64,000 bases of DNA from CATQHP01 sp965205595 (lineage in GTDB: Bacteria > Acidobacteriota > Terriglobia > Bryobacterales > UBA6623). Where the stretch lies: positions 1 through 64,000 of the forward strand of contig CBDBHI010000087.1 of assembly GCA_965205595.1 (NCBI GenBank), read 5' to 3'. Below, in pieces: positions 35,543 to 45,588 of the stretch. Both the position numbers and the translations under genes were made by a program. The notes beneath the pieces were generated by a model. It did no database searches. It had not been told where the DNA came from and saw nothing but the letters and a program-made list of their open reading frames with translations. Position 1 is the stretch's first letter. Every line of letters begins with the position of its first letter.

Positions 35543-37954
35543 TTGCGCTTCAAAGTTCTCGTTGCCGCCGCGGCGCTTTTCGCCGTCACCCCTTTTGCCT
35601 CCGCTCAAGCCACCGGCCAAGCCGCGTCCGACGGTGCTTCTCGACTGAACGGACCGCGCCCCGAGAGCATCGCTGGCAACTCCGTAGACGCGGGCACCGG
35701 CGCGTTCCTCTACACAGTCCCGACGATCACAGTGCAGGGCGGCCGGGCGATGGACTTCCCGCTGCTCTACCACTCGCTCGCGACGATGTCCGGCGGCCGG
35801 CTCGGCCCCGGCTGGACCCACCCTTATGAGGCGTCACTCTCGGTTGCTTCCAATGGCGACGCAATTGTCCACTGGGACTCCTACCGCAAAAACACGTACA
35901 CCAACACCAGCGGCAACTCCTTCGCGGGCGCGGATGAATCCGCCAACTACGACCGTGTCGTGGCCTCGACCAACATCTTCACCGTCACTCGCCGCGACGG
36001 CACCGCCTACGAGTTCGATAGAAACAACGGCCGCCTGCGCGAGATCCGCAACCACGTCGGTCAGGAAATCCGCGTCCAGTACGATTCCGACGGCCGGCCC
36101 AACCGCGTCATCGAAGACATCACCAACAAAGACATCGACCTCGTCTACGACCCGGCCGGCCGATTGGTCGAACTGCAAGACCCGGCGGGCGCCCGCACCC
36201 TCTTCGCCTACAACTCCGCCGGCTCGCTCGACGCCGTCCACAGCCCGGCAACGTTCGACAACGCGCCGGTCACGCTGACCGGGCCCGTACCGATCTCACC
36301 TGGAAGCTCCGCCTTTTTCACTCTCGACGTGAGCGGCCCGGCCGAGGTCGGTGCAATCCGTCTCGACAGTCTCAATCTCGCGCACGCCGACGCGGCCAAC
36401 TCGAGCATCATCCTCGAGTCACCTCGGGGCACCGTTGTCAACATAACCGCTCGCGCTTCGCGTCCGAGTCCGAGTGTCTTCGATTTCGATGACGTGTTGA
36501 TCGGTGACTTCGCCGGCGAAGACCCGCGCGGCCGCTGGCGTCTTCGCATCAACGACGGCGCGCCCAGTAATTCAAGCTCTGGAGGCGAGCTCAACCAGTG
36601 GCGGATGTATCTCTCCGGCCCAACCTACCCCACCTACTTCGTCTACGATTCGCAATCGCGCTTGCGCCGTATCGAAGATTCCCAGCGTGCGCGCATTCTC
36701 GCCAACACATACGACTTCCAAGGGCGCGTCGTGGCGCAAGACGACGGACTCGGCACTACCCCACCCACGCAATTCAGCTATACGACTACCCAGATTAGCC
36801 GCAACCGCACGATCTACACCGACCGCCTCGAGAATCGCTGGATCTACGAACACGACTTCGACTATCACCTGCTGCGTTTCATCGATCCATTGGGCGGCGA
36901 AACCAGCCACGAATACGACGCTAACGGCAACCGCGTCACGCTCACCGACGCGCTCGACCGGATCTCGGGTTTTCAATACGATGCGTCCGGCAATTTGGTC
37001 TCGATGACCGACCCCTCCGGCGCGACAGCCCGGATGACCTATAGCGCCCGCAATCTGCGCTCACTGACGGACGCGCTCGGCAGTACAACGCGCTTCACCT
37101 ACGACCAAAATAATGTCGTCAGCGTCGAAGACGCCCTCGGAAATATCTCCGAGAGAACGTTCAACTCCAGCTCGCAGCCCACCGGCATCCGTCTTCCAGC
37201 GGGCCGTGGGCGACACTTACCGACCCAACAAATCTTCGGCTACGCGGGCGGAATGCTTGTCAACGCATCACACCGCGACCCGATGGCGGGTTCCGGCGGC
37301 CTCGGTTACGAGCCGATGGGCCGAGTCGAAAAGATTACGGACTCTGACGGTTTTGAACACGAGGTCGAGTACGACTCACGCGGCCATCTGATCCGCACGA
37401 CCGACCCTCTCGGATACAGCAACCGTTCGGAGTACGATCACCGCAGCCGGCTCGTAAAACAGATTGACGCCAAGGGCAACGCTACCGAGTTTCGCTACAA
37501 CGGCAACAATTTGATCGTCGAGATCGTCAACGCCCTCGGCCACTCGACCCTGATGGAGTACGACGCCGAGGACCATCCCGTGCGCATGATCGACCCGGCC
37601 GGCAACGTCACTGAGATGAAGTTCGACGACGCCGGACGAATGGTCGACCAAATTGACGGCGAGGGCAATGCGCGCCGCACCCGGTACGACGCCGTAGGAA
37701 ATGTCGTCGCGCTCTTCGACGCCGACGACGAGCCGATCCGCAAGATCACCTACGACGACCGTGATCTGCCGATAGTCGACGAAGACGCTCTCGGAAACAA
37801 GACAGTCACTACGTATGATGCAGCCGGGCGGCCAGTCGCCTATGAAGACCCTTCCGGCCGCGTCACCCGAGCCGGCTACGACGCTCTAGTACTAACTTGC
37901 GAAAGTAAGGCCTTTAACTGTAAAATGTCGGTATGGCAAGACCGGCAACGGTGA
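35543..37954 (+). pseudogene. RHS/YD-repeat protein with embedded P-domain, N-terminal part
   Basis: N-terminal half of a very large exported RHS protein. TTG 35543 gives a signal peptide (RFKVLVAAAALFAVTPFASA); a longer frame opens at 35366. An early segment (GNSVDAGTGAFLYTVPTITV) is followed by many YD repeats such as YDPAGRLVELQDPAGARTLF. A proprotein-convertase P-type beta domain (ISPGSSAFFTLDVSG to GGELNQWRMYLSG) is inserted around residues 245-355. More YD repeats follow. Native codons end at GYDAL (37886); the remaining codons belong to the IS630 element. Confidence 0.88.
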
Positions 37955-39007
37955 TTCGACTGAACGCCGAGGAAGAAGAGACGCTGCGACTCTGGGTGCG
38001 CGGCCACAAGTCCGAACGGCGCATGGTGGAGCGCGCTCGCATTGTGCTGCTGGCGGCCGCCGCTACCTCGACCGCCGAGATCGCCCGGCAACTGGGATCC
38101 CCGGCGGCGCGCGTGTCGAAATGGCGCACCCGCTTCGCCCAGCAACGTCTGGCGGGATTATGCGATCAAGCGCGTTCCGGCAGGCCCGCGCGGTACGACC
38201 AAGCGACGCGCAAACGCATCCTCTGCCAACTCGACGAAGCTCCGCCCGAAGGGCACGCCACTTGGACAGGCGAACTGCTCGCGGAAGCTCTCGGCGACGT
38301 CAGCAAGCATCAAGTCTGGCGCGTACTGCGGCAGCTCGGCGTGTCCTTGCGGCGGCGGCGCAGTTGGTGTTTGTCAACCGACCCGGAGTTCGCTCGCAAG
38401 GCCGCCGACATTGTCGGACTCTACCTCAGCCCGCCGGAAAACGCCGTGGTGCTCGCGGTCGACGAGAAGCCGAGCATCCAGGCCTTGGAGCGAGCGCAGG
38501 GCTGGCTACGCTTGCCCAACGGCAAGGCCTTGACGGGCTTCTCGCACGGCTACAGGCGGCACGGCACGACGCCGCTTTTCGCCGCGCTGGAAGTGGCTAC
38601 CGGATTCATCATCGCCGGACACTATTGGCGCCGACGGCGTCGCGAGTTTCTCGACTTCATGAACCACATCGCGGCCATCCACGAAGGCCGCGAGATCCAC
38701 ATCATCTTGGATAACTTGAACACTCACAAGCCCAAAAATGACCGCTGGCTGCAACGTCATGCGAACATCCATTTTCACTACACGCCGACCTACAGTTCGT
38801 GGATGAATCAGGTTGAGGTGTGGTTTTCGATTCTGAGCCGCCGCGCCTTGCGGGGGGCGAGTTTCACTTCCCCCCGGCAGGTGCGCGAGGCCATCGACAG
38901 CTTCGTCCGCGTCTACAACTCCAAGGCTACTCCGTTCGAATGGACCAAGACCGTCGTCGCCCCTCGTCCCCTCGCCAGTAAATATTCTAACTTACGCAAC
39001 TAAGTAC
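37889..39007 (+). mobile_element. IS630-family insertion sequence, copy 2
   Basis: 1119 bp, flanked by TA at 37887-37888 and 39008-39009, and matching copy 1 at 4035-5153 except for a single observed silent difference near the right end. Deleting the element plus one TA rejoins the host as GYDALGRLIEVRDPLGR, a textbook YD repeat, so the target gene was intact immediately before insertion. Confidence 0.95.
37933..39003 (+). CDS. IS630-family transposase, copy 2
   Basis: 356-aa transposase identical in sequence to the product at 4079-5149, with D177, D260 and E295 as catalytic residues. Intact and, like copy 1, probably still active given the lack of divergence. Confidence 0.95.
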   Translation: MARPATVIRLNAEEEETLRLWVRGHKSERRMVERARIVLLAAAATSTAEIARQLGSPAARVSKWRTRFAQQRLAGLCDQARSGRPARYDQATRKRILCQLDEAPPEGHATWTGELLAEALGDVSKHQVWRVLRQLGVSLRRRRSWCLSTDPEFARKAADIVGLYLSPPENAVVLAVDEKPSIQALERAQGWLRLPNGKALTGFSHGYRRHGTTPLFAALEVATGFIIAGHYWRRRRREFLDFMNHIAAIHEGREIHIILDNLNTHKPKNDRWLQRHANIHFHYTPTYSSWMNQVEVWFSILSRRALRGASFTSPRQVREAIDSFVRVYNSKATPFEWTKTVVAPRPLASKYSNLRN

Positions 39008-39024
39008 TAGGCCGGCTCATCGAA

Positions 39025-41283
39025 GTGCGCGACCCGCTCGGCCGCACTGTCAGTAACGACTACTTGGCGGAAGATCTCGTTTCGTCAGTCGATGATGGCG
39101 GCGGCCGAACCGTCTCGTTCGACTACGACGAAGCCAACCGCATGAGCGCGGTTACCTCCGCCGGGAACGAAGTCAGCATCAGCTACAACGGCCGCGACGC
39201 CGTCACACGCGAGGTCACCGCCCGCGGAGTCACTCGCGAATACGAGTACAACGACGCCGGACAGCGCTCAAAGAAGACGACTAAGTTCGGTTCCGACCCG
39301 GACGAAGTGATCGAGTATTTCTACGACGACAACGGCAACCCCATCGCGGTGCAGACCGATCGCGAACGGGTCACGCCGTTTGAACCCGAGGGTCCGTCGG
39401 TGTCGCGCGAATACGACCGGCTCGATCGCACGATCGTTTTTCGCAATGAACGCGGCCGCCGAATCCGTTATCTCTACGACCGCGCGGGCAACCTCGTATT
39501 TCTCGTCTACACCGAAGAAAAATTCGTTCGCTACGAATACGATTCCGCCAGACGCCTCACCCAAATGACCGATTGGGCGAACCGTGTCACGCGCTATGAA
39601 TACGACGCGAACGACCACGTCACCGGGGTCGAGTTTCCCAACGGCGCCGAGCGCCTGATGGAGTACGACGAAGCGGGCCGAGTCACCCGCCGTCGCGACC
39701 TAGCCTCCGACGGCATGGCCATCGTCGACTACACCTACAGCTTCCTGCCTGACGGGCGAATCGACACCGAGGGTGGAGCGCCAGTCTCGACCCGCTACCA
39801 GCCGACACCTGTCTCGATGAGCTACGGCAATGCCAACAGGCTCACGCAGTTCAACGGCAGCTCGGTTACGACCGACGCCGATGGCAACATGACGCGAGGC
39901 CCCCTAGGAACGACCTTCGCGAATTTCGGCTACGACCGCGATAACAACCTCATCAGCGCCGGCTCCGTCGATTATTTCTACGACGTCGAAGACCGCCTTG
40001 CCGGCTACCGCACATCCGGCGGAGTGACCACGCTGACGACGGATCCGCTCCCTTCACTCGCTAGAATCCTTGAGAAACAGGACCCCGCGGGCGGCGTCGC
40101 CTCATTCGTCTACGGCATCGGACTGACATACGAAGAACTCCCCGACGGCTCAATCCGCGTCTTCCACTTCGACCGTAGCGGCAGCACTGTAGCTCTGAGT
40201 GGCGATGACGGCATGCCCGTCGGCTGGATCGCCTACGGGCCCTACGGCGAGATCGCGGCCCGCACCGGCGATACCGACACGCCCTTCCTCTTTGGCGGGC
40301 TTTTTGGCGTCTATACCGGCCCCAACGGACTAAGCTACATGCGGTTCCGTTGGTACTCGCCGCAGACTCGGCGCTTCATCAACCAAGACGCTCACTTCGG
40401 TGACATCGCCGCCCCGGCTTCTCTTAACCGCTACGCCTTTGCGTCCGGCGATCCGGTCAACTTCACCGACCCGAGCGGTGAGATCTCAGCCGTTTGTGGA
40501 GCGGTCGGGGGAGCAGTCGTCGGCGTCGTCGCCGCCGTGGTCTCTGAGACGATTTCCGAGTCCATCAAGAACGGTCGTTTTACACTCGCTGCACCGCCCC
40601 TTGCAGATCTTGCGGGCGCGGCACTGGGCGGAGCCGTCACCGGGGCCCTCGTAGCGACCTGCGGCCCATGTGCCTTGGGAACGGCGTCACTTGGAACCGT
40701 GATTGGAGTCGGCGTGGCCGGCGGAGTGGCCGGCGGCGTGGTTAGTAACGTGACAAAACAGGGCATCAGCCTTGCCGCACAAGGTAAGAGCATTTCCGAG
40801 TTCGACTGGGCCGACTTCGGGGTGGAGGTCGTGCTCTCTGGCGCGTTCGGCGCCATCCCCATTGGAGGCAAGGGCGGTAAGGCGATTATTTCCGGATCGA
40901 AGCTCGGCGCGCGGCCCCTCAAGGCCACCGCCGGCCGAACCCTGTTGCCCACAATCAAGACATCAAAGAAGCATGTCGAAGAGGCGGCGAAGCGGATCGC
41001 GCGGAAACACGCCGCCGCGGGATTCCTCGTTGACGTCGGCATCAGTCAGTTCCAGAACGGACTCCAGAGCGCTATCACCGGCGCCGCCGGAATCGGCGAC
41101 GACGGTAGTCGGCCGGGCGGGACATCAAATTCAGATACCTATTCCACGTCACGAGCCGAAGTCCAAGCCGGACGCCGCTCACAGTTCGGCGAACACTTGC
41201 ACGTGCGCCTGTACAACCAAGCTTTGGCCGCCGCCGGCGTGCCGCGGCTCAGCAACCCCAATCCGATACTGGCGGGCTTCTAG
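39025..41283 (+). pseudogene. RHS/YD-repeat protein, C-terminal part with core domain and variable tail
   Basis: Continuation of the RHS gene; native sequence starts at 39008, and GTG 39025 is only the first possible start. YD repeats continue to about residue 350. The RHS-associated core is clear: GWIAYGPYGEIAARTGD, LYMRFRWYSPQTRRFINQD-type sequence, LNRYAFASGDPVNFTDPSGE. The last 250 residues are the variable tail, with a long Gly/Ala-rich hydrophobic stretch (AVGGAVVGVVAAVVSETI, LGTVIGVGVAGGVAGGVV) as in membrane-acting or pre-toxin segments, then a polar end. The tail matches no toxin family I recognise. No immunity gene follows; the next gene is 4 bp downstream. Confidence 0.88.
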
Positions 41284-41287
41284 ACAC

Positions 41288-42163
41288 ATGACGAACTCGA
41301 CGATCATCCGCACCCTCGTCCTGCTGGCTGGAATCCTCGGCCTGCAAACCGGTCAAGCCCAGACCTATCGCTACGACGCGGCCGGCCGTCTATTCGCTGT
41401 CGCCTACCCTGAGGGCGGAGGCGTCGGCTATTCGTATGACACCTCGAACAACTTGACGGCGGTGATGCCTCTAACGCTCCCCGCCCAACCGATGGGCGTC
41501 GAGGTCAGCCGCGTTTCGAACACTTCGGCCAAGGTCACTTGGACCCCCGACCCCGCCGCTTCCGGTTACATCGTCGAACGGCGAGTCGTCGGCGCCAACC
41601 GCTGGGAACAAGTCGGCACTGTGGGGGGATCGAAGAACACATTCACGGACGGCAAGCTCACCCCGGGCGTCGAATACGAGTACCGTGTGACAGCAAGCTC
41701 AACCGACGGATCCTCCGTGCCCTCCGAACCCGCCGGCTTCACTGGGCTGCCCGCACCCAATATTAGCCAAAGCGGCGTCGTAAACGGCGCCTCATTCGGC
41801 CAGGGCGAACCGATCGCCCCCGGTTCCATCATCTCTGTTTTCGGCGACAACATCGGGGCCCGCGCGGTCGACGGTGCACTCGCGCCGTATCAAGCGCTGG
41901 CAATATCTGTGCCGCTACCAACCTCTCTCAACGGCGCGACACTGATGATCGACGGCCGCGAAGCCCCACTGTTTTTCATTGGCGGCGCCGAAACGGCCGC
42001 TCAGAAACAGCAGTCGGTGATTTCAGGACAAGTCAACGCCCAAGTTCCATGGGAGACTCCGCTCGGCTCGGTCGATGTGGTATTCAGCCAGCAGAACACG
42101 ACCGAAACCACGGCTAGTGAGCCCGAAACGGTCGATGTCGTGAGAACGGCGGAGCGAAACTAG
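41288..42163 (+). CDS. YD-repeat, fibronectin type III and TIGR03437 fusion protein (3' end probably lost)
   Basis: A 291-aa exported protein starting 4 bp after the RHS gene. Signal peptide (LVLLAGILGLQTGQAQ), then one YD repeat pair (YRYDAAGRLFAVAYPEGGG), a fibronectin type III domain (PMGVEVSRVSNTSAKVTW to VEYEYRVTASSTDGSSVPSE) and a TIGR03437 domain (SQSGVVNGASFGQGEPIAPG, APLFFIGG, GQVNAQVPWE). TIGR03437 domains normally go on for another 60-80 residues after VDVV. Here the frame ends in RTAERN 30 bp before the IS21-family element, so the C-terminus was probably cut by a rearrangement. Confidence 0.75.
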   Translation: MTNSTIIRTLVLLAGILGLQTGQAQTYRYDAAGRLFAVAYPEGGGVGYSYDTSNNLTAVMPLTLPAQPMGVEVSRVSNTSAKVTWTPDPAASGYIVERRVVGANRWEQVGTVGGSKNTFTDGKLTPGVEYEYRVTASSTDGSSVPSEPAGFTGLPAPNISQSGVVNGASFGQGEPIAPGSIISVFGDNIGARAVDGALAPYQALAISVPLPTSLNGATLMIDGREAPLFFIGGAETAAQKQQSVISGQVNAQVPWETPLGSVDVVFSQQNTTETTASEPETVDVVRTAERN

Positions 42164-42264
42164 ACCATAGAGCGGCGAATCGAAGCTGCTTTTGGGCGGA
42201 GTAAAAGTAGACCGTCCGAGTGGTCCAGCGAACATTCCTGTGGTGTTTGTGGGACACGAGAGGG

Positions 42265-43764
42265 ATGTATCGCGTGGAGCTATACGCTCAAGTACGGCGC
42301 AGTGTCTTTGTCGAAGGGCTCAGTGAGCGCGAGGCCGCCAAACGGTTTGGCCTGGCGCGAGGGACGGTGCGCAAGATGTTGCGCTACGCCACTCCGCCGG
42401 GCTATCGGCGGCGCCAACCAGCGCAGAGGCCGAAGCTGGATCCCTTCACCGGAATCGTCGATCAGATCCTCAGCGACGATCAGGAACGTCCGAAGAAACA
42501 ACGCCACACCGCAAAACGCATCTTCGACCGCTTGCGCGACGAGTACGATTTCACCGGCGGTTACACGATCGTCAAGGACTATGTTCGCGACAAGAAGCTC
42601 GGCGGGCAAGAGATGTTCGTGCCGCTGGTGCATCCGGCGGGCGATGCCCAGGCCGACTGCGGTGAAGCTCTGGTGGTCATTGACGGCGTACAGCGCAAGG
42701 CGCACTACTTGGTGGTCGATCTGCCGCCTAGCGATGACGCTTTCGTAAAAGCTTTCCCGGCCGCGACGACGGAAGCGTTTTGCGAGGGGCACAACGCAGC
42801 GTTTCGGTACTTCGGCGGCGTGCCACGCAGCATCCTCTACGACAACACGACCTTGGCGCTGGCGAGGATTCTGGGCGACGGCAGGCGCAAGCGGACCAGG
42901 GTGTTCAGTGAACTGCAGTCGCACTATTTATTCTCCGATCGTTTGGGGCGTCCGGGCAAAGGCAACGACAAGGGAAAGGTGGAAGGACTGGTCGGTTATG
43001 CCCGGCGGAACTTCATGGTGCCGGCGCCAAGGTTTCCAAGCTGGGAAGCGTTCAACGAGCAGCTCGAAGCGCAGTGCCTCAACAATCGTAAGCGGCGCTT
43101 GCGGCGGCACACCGAAACGATTGAGGAACGTTTCAAGCGTGACCGCCAAGCGTTGTTGCCCTTGCCGCCCACGCCCTATGACGCCTGCGACAAACGCACC
43201 ACGCGGGTGACGTCGCTGTCATTGGTGCGCTATCGCGCCAACGACTACTCGGTGCCCACACGCTACGGACATCGCCAGGTGTTGCTGAAAGGCTACGTCG
43301 ATGAAATCGTGATCTGTTGTGGCAGCGAAGAGATCGCGCGCCACCGGCGCAGTTACGAACGCGAAGAGTTGATCTTCGATCCGCTGCATTACCTAGCACT
43401 GCTGGAACGCAAGACCAACGCGCTCGATCAAGCGGCCCCGTTGGCGGGCTGGGAGCTGCCCGAACAGTTCCCGTGCTTGAGACGTTTGCTCGAGGCACGG
43501 TTGGGAAAGCCAGGCAAGCGCGAGTACGTGCGGGTATTGCGATGACTGGAGGACTTCCGATTCGAGCACGTTGCCGCGGCGGTGCGCCAAGCCTGCGAGT
43601 TGGGAGCGATTGGCTTGGATGCAGTCAGGCACTTAGTGCTGTGCCGCATCGAGCAACGGCCGCCGCGCTTGGACTTGACGAAGTATCCGCAGCTGCCGGC
43701 AGCCCAGGTGGAGCAAACCTCCGCTGCGGACTATTTGGCACTGCCGGCACAAGGAGGGGGGTAA
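42265..43764 (+). pseudogene. istA: IstA transposase with in-frame stop codon
   Basis: The IS21 transposase, starting MYRVELYAQVRRSVFVEGLS with HTH (SEREAAKRFGLARGTVRKML) and an rve core: D131 in QADCGEALVVIDG, D in ILYDNTTLALARIL and E in KGKVEGLVGYARRN. The frame meets TGA at 43543-43545 after REYVRVLR and then continues in phase with LEDFRFEHVAAAVRQACELG, AIGLDAVRHLVLCRIEQ, to TAA at 43762. The family normally has a continuous VLRLLE here, so the TGA replaces a sense codon. All catalytic residues precede the stop; the lost tail of about 70 residues may or may not abolish activity. Confidence 0.85.
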
Positions 43765-44525
43765 TGGCGAGGTCGAAACTTCTGCTCGAAGCGCATTTGA
43801 AAGCGTTGCGGCTGCCAACCTTCCTGCGCGAGTACGACAAACTGGCGCGGCAATGCGCCGCCGAGAGCTTGGATTCGAGGAGCTTCCTGCAACAACTCTG
43901 CGAGCTGGAACTGCTCGACCGTGAACAGCGGGCCACCGAGCGCCGCAGCAAGGCCGCGAAGTTTCCCGTGACCAAGAGTCTGGACACTTTCGACTTCCCG
44001 TCCTTGCCGGCGTTGAACAAGAAGCTGGTGCTGGAACTGGCGCGCTGTGAGTTTATCGACCGCCGCGAAAACGTGCCGGCACTGGGTAATTCCGGCACGG
44101 GCAAAACGCACATCGGCTTGGCGTTGGGACTGGCGGCTTGTCAGCGCGGCTATCGAACACGCTTCACAACAGCGGCGGCACTGGTCAATGAGCTGCTCGA
44201 AGCCCGAGATGAACGGCGCTTGCTGCGATGTCAAAAGCAGTTGGCCAAGCAGGATCTGCTGATCGTCGATGAACTGGGCTACGTGCCGCTATCGAAGACC
44301 GGAGCGGAGTTATTGTTCGAAGTGTTTTCCCAGCGCTACGAACAGGGCTCGACGCTGGTCACCTCGAATCTGCCGTTTAACGAATGGACGGAGGTCTTCG
44401 GCTCCGAGCGGCTGACCGGCGCCCTGCTCGATCGCCTCACGCACCACGTTCATATTCTAGAGCTGAACGGCGAAAGCTTCCGTCTGATCCAGAGCAAGAA
44501 GAAGCGGGCTCACTCTTTGGGCTGA
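43764..44525 (+). CDS. istB: IstB ATPase, IS21 helper protein
   Basis: A 253-aa AAA+ ATPase that assists IstA in target capture. Walker A is G108-NSGTGKT-H and Walker B is LLIVDELGYVPL (D169, E170). The start overlaps the istA stop (TAATG) with a GGAGGGGGG ribosome site just upstream. A sensor-type LVTSNLPFNEWTEVFG and DRLTHHVHILELNGESFRL end the protein. Length and motifs are normal, so it appears intact. Confidence 0.93.
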   Translation: MARSKLLLEAHLKALRLPTFLREYDKLARQCAAESLDSRSFLQQLCELELLDREQRATERRSKAAKFPVTKSLDTFDFPSLPALNKKLVLELARCEFIDRRENVPALGNSGTGKTHIGLALGLAACQRGYRTRFTTAAALVNELLEARDERRLLRCQKQLAKQDLLIVDELGYVPLSKTGAELLFEVFSQRYEQGSTLVTSNLPFNEWTEVFGSERLTGALLDRLTHHVHILELNGESFRLIQSKKKRAHSLG

Positions 44526-44542
44526 CCCACCGGCCACTCGCC

Positions 44543-44627
44543 CGGTTTTCGTGGGACGGCCTCCACTACGCCTGGGCCGCCCTAAAGGGCGACCGCAGGC
44601 TCCGTTCCAGCCGTCCCACGAAAACCG
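44543..44627. repeat. 18-bp perfect inverted repeat near the right end of the IS21 element
   Basis: CGGTTTTCGTGGGACGGC at 44543-44560 is exactly complementary to GCCGTCCCACGAAAACCG at 44610-44627 with a 49-nt loop. It lies between the istB stop and the right terminal repeats and may stop transcription or protect against read-through into the host. Confidence 0.65.
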
Positions 44628-44688
44628 CTACCCCTTCACCAACTGGTCTACTTTTGCTCCGCCGAAGTGGTCCAAATTTACTCCGCCC

Positions 44689-44961
44689 TTGACACCTGAT
44701 GGCTGCAGCGCTTCAGAAATTGTCGAATCAAGTGATGAATCATCATCCCCTTGCAAACACGCATTTCGAACTCCCTCGTTGATCGATGTTGCGAACACAG
44801 CTCCTTATTTCCATGACGGTAGCGCAAAGACACTCTCCGATGTGATCCATCGCAAGGTTCCTGGAATCGAGGAACAACATAAGTTGGCGCTGCTCGCATT
44901 CCTAAATGTACTTTCAGTCGACAGGGACTCACACAGATCGATTGATATCAAAGGGAAGTAG
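44689..44961 (+). pseudogene. Di-haem cytochrome c peroxidase (MauG/CcpA-like), C-terminal remnant
   Basis: About 90 codons in frame immediately right of the IS21 end. FRTPSLIDVANTAPYFHDGS followed by AKTLSDVIHRKVPGIEEQHK and LALLAFLNVLS is the conserved C-terminal signature of bacterial di-haem peroxidases, where the M/H ligand loop APYFHDGS lies. The two CxxCH haem sites and the rest of the gene are missing to the left, replaced by the IS21 element. Confidence 0.75.
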
Positions 44962-45005
44962 GGTTTGGGTAGCCAGAGATCGGCTGGCGTGAGCCCGTTG
45001 GTAAG

Positions 45006-45188
45006 TTGGCCGACAAAGGCCACATCAATCTCGGGATGGTATTTTTTGAGGCCAGACCATCGCTCGATCTTTTCTTCTCAACTGAAGGGGACATCCATGA
45101 TAGGTATTTGTCAAGGACAAAAATGGTGGCAGGCATATTCGGGTGGCCGGAAGCTGGGTTCGCCCGCTTGATGGGTAGGTTTTCCTAA
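45006..45188 (+). other. Unrecognised open frame, possibly a gene tail
   Basis: A 60-codon frame (INLGMVFFEARPSLDLFFST, then MVAGIFGWPEAG) that looks protein-like but matches no family I know. The frame is open upstream to a TAG at about 44970. It could be the end of a disrupted gene. Confidence 0.25.
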
Positions 45189-45232
45189 GTGTTTCAGCGG
45201 CGACTTCCCTGCGCCGCCGAGAATGCCGCAGC

Positions 45233-45586
45233 CTAGGCCTTCTTTCCGGTGTCGTCGCGCGACGTTGCTGGCTCCATTGTGGCCAAACCGGAAAGCACGA
45301 TGGGGGCCCGGTCGGGGAATTCGGCAATGAGTGAGAGCTCGCCACCCATCGCTTCAACGTAGCCACGCAGTGTGGAGATCAGGACATCGCTGCGCTTCTC
45401 AAGACGTGAGACCCCGTCTTGACCAATGCCGAGTTTCTCCGCCACACGCTGCTGTGCCAACCCATGAGCTTTTCGCAGCTCTTGCAGCGACATTTCTTCG
45501 GCGATCAGCGCGGCGGCGCGGCTCTCGATCTTCTTCTGGCGTTTTGCGCTTAGGCCCTTAATCTTGTTGCTTGCGTTCGTTGGCAT
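45233..45586 (-). CDS. higA: HigA-like XRE-family antitoxin
   Basis: A 117-aa cytoplasmic regulator. A basic N-terminal segment (KRQKKIESRAAALIAEEMSL) leads into an XRE helix-turn-helix: LQELRKAHGLAQQRVAEKLG, IGQDGVSRLEKRSDVLISTL. The end GYVEAMGGELSLIAEFPD is typical of HigA-type antitoxins that pair with Gp49/HigB toxins. It starts 2 bp after the toxin stop. Toxin-first gene order is characteristic of higBA. It should bind the toxin and repress the promoter at 45961-45989. Confidence 0.85.
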   Translation of the reverse strand: MPTNASNKIKGLSAKRQKKIESRAAALIAEEMSLQELRKAHGLAQQRVAEKLGIGQDGVSRLEKRSDVLISTLRGYVEAMGGELSLIAEFPDRAPIVLSGLATMEPATSRDDTGKKA

Positions 45587-45588
45587 CG

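Larger units (their letters stand above)
42194..44688 (+). mobile_element. IS21-family insertion sequence
   Basis: Contains the paired istA/istB genes. The left end GGGCGGAGTAAAAGTAGACC and the right end (reverse strand GGGCGGAGTAAATTTGGACC, then an inner GGCGGAGCAAAAGTAGACC) give the multiple terminal repeats usual for IS21. The left flank is the truncated FN3-TIGR03437 gene and the right flank is the tail of a cytochrome c peroxidase gene. No target duplication was seen, so flanking DNA has been lost on at least one side. Confidence 0.9.

Noticed and set aside
40431..41042. 203-codon minus-strand frame in the RHS tail
   Set aside because: It is Ala/Pro/Thr-rich antisense of the Gly/Ala-rich tail, a compositional shadow and not an immunity gene.
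43543..43545. TGA in istA as a possible second selenocysteine codon
   Set aside because: The position is a Leu in IS21 transposases, no Cys or redox context exists, and no hairpin with a G-containing loop follows at the right distance.
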